Shown here piece after piece: positions 61,301-64,000 of a stretch of 64,000 bases of DNA (the stretch's first letter is position 1; each line of letters opens with the position of its first letter). The stretch spans positions 62,001-126,000 of the forward strand of contig NZ_JABBCQ020000007.1 of assembly GCF_012844455.2 (NCBI RefSeq), in the 5' to 3' direction. Origin of the DNA: Comamonas suwonensis (lineage in GTDB: Bacteria; Pseudomonadota; Gammaproteobacteria; Burkholderiales; Burkholderiaceae_C). The notes below the pieces were generated by a model. That model had not been told where the DNA came from, made no database searches, and saw nothing but the letters and a program-made list of their open reading frames with translations. A program made the translations under genes and the position numbers.

Positions 61301-63019
61301 ATGGATGAAGTTTTTGATTACATCGTCATCGGTGCGGGCTCGGCGGGTGGCACCTTGGCGGCAAGGCTCAGCGAGAGCGGTCAGCACAAGGTTTTGCTGT
61401 TGGAAGGCGGGGCAAGTCACAAGGATTTGCTGGTCAGCATGCCTTCTGGCTGGGGGCAGATGATCAACAACCCCCGCTATTCCTGGGGGCACGAGACAGA
61501 GCCTGAGTTGCACGCGGCCAGCCGCCGCATCAGCCTGCCGCGCGGTAAGCGTCTGGGTGGATCGTCCTCCATCAACGGCATGATTTATATCCGTGGCGAC
61601 CGGGTCGATTACGACAGCTGGGCCGAGCAGGGGGCAACGGGCTGGAGCTATGAGGAGCTGCTGCCGTACTTTGTGCGTACCCAAGATCAGCAAAGCGATG
61701 AGGAAGCATTTACCAAGCCCTGGCATGGCCGGGGCGGGCCGCTGACGGCTAGTAATTTGCACAAGCCGCATCCTGTGTCGCTGGCCATGGTAAAAGCCGC
61801 TATTCAGGCCGGCATGCCGGCGTGCACGGACTTCAACAACGGTCACCCGGATGGTGCGGGTCTGTTTCAGGTCAATCTCAAAAATGGCCAGCGTTCATCG
61901 GTGGCCAGAAACGCCATTGAGCCGGCCATGCAGCGTGGAAATCTGGATGTACGCATGCAGGTATTGGTCACTCGCATTGGTCTGGATGGCCAGCGTGCTA
62001 CTACCGTGCACTGGAAGGACAAGGCAGGCGGCAGCCACAGCGCGCGTGCTAATCAGGAAATTTTGCTATGCGCTGGCGCGCTGCAGTCGCCGCAGTTGCT
62101 TATGCTCTCGGGCATTGGTCCGGCAGAGCATCTGCGCGAGATGGGTATTGAGGTCAAGGTTGATCTGCCCGGCGTGGGTGCGAACCTGCAGGACCATGCC
62201 ATCGCGCCCATGTCCTGGCGCATGAAGGTGGGTACGCCCAGCCTCAACCAATCGTTTCGCGGCATGGGTATTGGCGCTTCGCTCATCAAGTACTTGCTGA
62301 CGAGGCAGGGTGCCATGGCCATGCCTGCATCCGAATTTGCAGCCTGGTTCAGCAGCGACCCCAGCCTGCCTTACAACGATATCCAGTTGCATGGCCTGCC
62401 CGTGACGGGTGATATCGAAGGCTATATGCAAAGCGGCAAGAACTACCGCACGGAAGCATTTCCCGGCATGACGCTGGCACCGTATCAGGTGCGCCCTTAT
62501 TCGCGTGGTGTGCTCAAGCTCAAGAGCAGCAAGCCTGAAGAGTTGGCCAGTGTCCGCATGAACTTTCTGCACGACGAGCGCGATCGCAAGGCCTTGCTCT
62601 ACGGCGTGCGTATGGCCAGCAAGATTGCCCAGCAGCCCGCGCTGGTGGGGTTGATCGAGACGCAGACCCGCCCCACGCCGAACCTGCAAAGCGATGAAGA
62701 ACTGCTGGACTGGATTGGCATGTATCTGGGATCTGGTCACCACGCCAGCGGCAGCTGTCGCATGGGCCAGCCGCATGACGCCATGACGGTGGTGACGCCG
62801 GATCTCAAGGTCAAGGGCGTGCAGGGCCTGCGCGTGATCGATGCCTCGGTCATGCCGCATCTGGTGTCTGGCAACACCAATGCCGCATCGGTGGTGATTG
62901 GCGATAAAGGGGCCGATCTGGTGCTGGGCTTGCTGCCGCCAGCACCTAAACAGTGGAAGGTTTCGGGCCTGATGGCTGCGACTGTGCTGAGTTCAATGGG
63001 CGCGGCTGAAGTGGTGTGA
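61301..63019 (+). CDS. GMC-family FAD oxidoreductase (choline-dehydrogenase-like)
   Basis: 572 residues. The FAD dinucleotide motif YIVIGAGSAGGTLAARLSE is at the start, GKRLGGSSSINGMIYIRG is the GMC signature 1, GALQSPQLLMLSGIGP is signature 2, and GHHASGSCRMG plus the C-terminal VSGNTNAASVVIGDKGADL close the FAD site. It oxidises an alcohol; in this neighbourhood a steroid or side-chain alcohol is plausible. Spacing from fadB is 76 bp. Confidence 0.85.
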   Translation: MDEVFDYIVIGAGSAGGTLAARLSESGQHKVLLLEGGASHKDLLVSMPSGWGQMINNPRYSWGHETEPELHAASRRISLPRGKRLGGSSSINGMIYIRGDRVDYDSWAEQGATGWSYEELLPYFVRTQDQQSDEEAFTKPWHGRGGPLTASNLHKPHPVSLAMVKAAIQAGMPACTDFNNGHPDGAGLFQVNLKNGQRSSVARNAIEPAMQRGNLDVRMQVLVTRIGLDGQRATTVHWKDKAGGSHSARANQEILLCAGALQSPQLLMLSGIGPAEHLREMGIEVKVDLPGVGANLQDHAIAPMSWRMKVGTPSLNQSFRGMGIGASLIKYLLTRQGAMAMPASEFAAWFSSDPSLPYNDIQLHGLPVTGDIEGYMQSGKNYRTEAFPGMTLAPYQVRPYSRGVLKLKSSKPEELASVRMNFLHDERDRKALLYGVRMASKIAQQPALVGLIETQTRPTPNLQSDEELLDWIGMYLGSGHHASGSCRMGQPHDAMTVVTPDLKVKGVQGLRVIDASVMPHLVSGNTNAASVVIGDKGADLVLGLLPPAPKQWKVSGLMAATVLSSMGAAEVV

Positions 63020-63051
63020 GCCTTAGGGCCATCTGTGGAGACAAGAAAAAA

Positions 63052-64000
63052 ATGAATTTTGATTTCAATGACGACCAGAATGCTTTGCGTACTGAGATTC
63101 GCAAATTTCTGAGCAAGGAATCCCCACTGACGCAGGCACGCGCACTGCTTGAAGGTGAAGGCCTTTACGCGCAAGGCGTGTGGAGCGGCATGGCGCAGCT
63201 CGGTGTGACCAGTTTGATGCTGCCTGACGATTGCGGTGGCATTGGTCTGGGTGCCATGGAGATGTGCGTGGTGGCCGAAGAAGTGGGTCGCCAGCTCAGC
63301 CCCGTGCCACTGGCATCCACCATGTATCTGGCCGTGCAGGCCTTTCTGCTATCAACGAAAGAGCAATCACCGCAACGCCAGAAATGGCTGCAGCCTGTTT
63401 CTGGGGGGAGTATCGGCTGTCTGGCAGCACCCACGGATGGTCAAAAGCCACTGGCCGATTTGCCCGCGTTTGATGGCAAGACGCTGAAGGGTGAATGCCT
63501 GCTGGTGGCCGACGGCATGGCGGCGCAATGGGGCGTGGCACTGGCGCGCAATGCGGCTGGCGCTGATGTGCTGGTGGCCTTCCAATTCGATACCTCGGTG
63601 CAGCGCAAGGCGCTCAAGACGCTGGACCCTTCCAAGCCTTATGCATCGCTGAGCTTTGGCGGCACGGCTGCCGAGCTGCTGGATGGTGCAAGCAGCGCCG
63701 CCCAGGTGCTGGCCCGCGTGCGCAATCGCGCCGCCGTCATGCTGGCGTTTGAGCAGCTGGGTGCGGCCGATGCAGCGCTGGAGATGGCCGCCGCCTATGC
63801 CAAGGAACGCAAGGCCTTTGGCCGTGCCATTGGCTCCTATCAGGGCATCAAGCACAAGCTGGCCAACCTCTACACCAACAATCAGCTGGCACGTGCCCAC
63901 TGCTACTACGGCGCATGGGCGCTGACGGCCGACATGGCTCAGGCGACTGGTGCGCCCGAGCTGGCGGCTGCCGCTGCGGCTGCGCGCGTGAGCACGACAC
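63052..64000 (+). CDS. Acyl-CoA dehydrogenase, truncated by window end
   Basis: The frame starts at 63052 after GGAGACAAG and stays open to the last base (about 316 codons). MNFDFNDDQNALRTEIRKFL is a typical ACAD start; AVMLAFEQLGAADAALEM and YAKERKAFGRAIGSYQGIKHKLANL are the C-terminal-domain helix and substrate block. The length so far and the weak FAD region resemble the partner subunits of the two ACAD pairs, so a second ACAD gene probably follows outside the window. Confidence 0.85.
   Translation, partial: MNFDFNDDQNALRTEIRKFLSKESPLTQARALLEGEGLYAQGVWSGMAQLGVTSLMLPDDCGGIGLGAMEMCVVAEEVGRQLSPVPLASTMYLAVQAFLLSTKEQSPQRQKWLQPVSGGSIGCLAAPTDGQKPLADLPAFDGKTLKGECLLVADGMAAQWGVALARNAAGADVLVAFQFDTSVQRKALKTLDPSKPYASLSFGGTAAELLDGASSAAQVLARVRNRAAVMLAFEQLGAADAALEMAAAYAKERKAFGRAIGSYQGIKHKLANLYTNNQLARAHCYYGAWALTADMAQATGAPELAAAAAAARVSTT

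Overview
The window reads as betaproteobacterial chromosome, most likely Comamonas testosteroni or a close relative. The right half carries a steroid ring-degradation cluster: an extradiol dioxygenase matching TesB, IpdA/IpdB/IpdC-type genes and a LuxR-type regulator matching TesR. The left half, up to about 31.65 kb, is a composite accessory island. It is packed with defence-like genes, transposase remnants and a mobilizable element, and it ends at a truncated tRNA-Cys.

Left island: (a) 1-4726 is the 3' end of a BREX locus, with the tail of a nucleotidyltransferase-like gene, pglZ and brxL. (b) 4727-6265 is a gene-poor scar with an IS66 transposase wreck. (c) 6266-16225 is a tight five-gene operon. 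It encodes a giant SF1 (Dna2/Upf1-like) helicase, a C-terminal PIN nuclease protein, a coiled-coil protein, a ClpB-like unfoldase with one degenerate and one active AAA+ module, and a small NrdG-like radical SAM protein. I do not recognise this combination as a named system; it is my main candidate for something undescribed. (d) After an IS481 remnant, 16539-20405 (minus) is a four-gene operon in which every junction is a 4-bp ATGA overlap: radical SAM, PHP phosphoesterase, phosphoribosyltransferase-like protein and DxD glycosyltransferase. It looks like an uncharacterised biosynthetic or modification cassette. (e) 20652-23605 (minus) is a module with an HTH regulator, a YaaW-like zinc-ribbon protein, a 47-residue membrane protein and a coiled-coil NYN/Zc3h12a-type RNase with a TTG start. 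(f) 23.6-31.4 kb is an AT-rich, plasmid-like segment. It has a MobV-like relaxase, small genes, palindromes that could be an oriT, an 8-residue-repeat peptide and an IS3 OrfA-like protein. It ends at an intact tRNA-Gly(GCC), a duplicated 10-mer and the 3' part of tRNA-Cys(GCA).

Right half: 31886-55023 is a same-strand catabolic cluster. It contains two SDRs, a SnoaL-like protein, an Old-Yellow-Enzyme, TesB, IpdA/IpdB-type ring-opening subunits, two crotonases, an IpdC-type flavoprotein, two acyl-CoA dehydrogenase pairs, two thiolases, a MaoC hydratase, further SDRs, two Tat-exported amidases and TesR. Together these account for ring A meta-cleavage and for beta-oxidation and opening of rings C/D. 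From 55850 on come an alpha-methylacyl-CoA racemase, an SDR pseudogene, a thiolase, a FadB-like multifunctional enzyme, a GMC oxidoreductase and an incomplete acyl-CoA dehydrogenase, which suit methyl-branched side-chain oxidation.

A shared sequence (core TTAGTCT-N2-ATGGACGATG) lies about 55-70 bp before several transcription-unit starts in the right half. It is a candidate operator for TesR.
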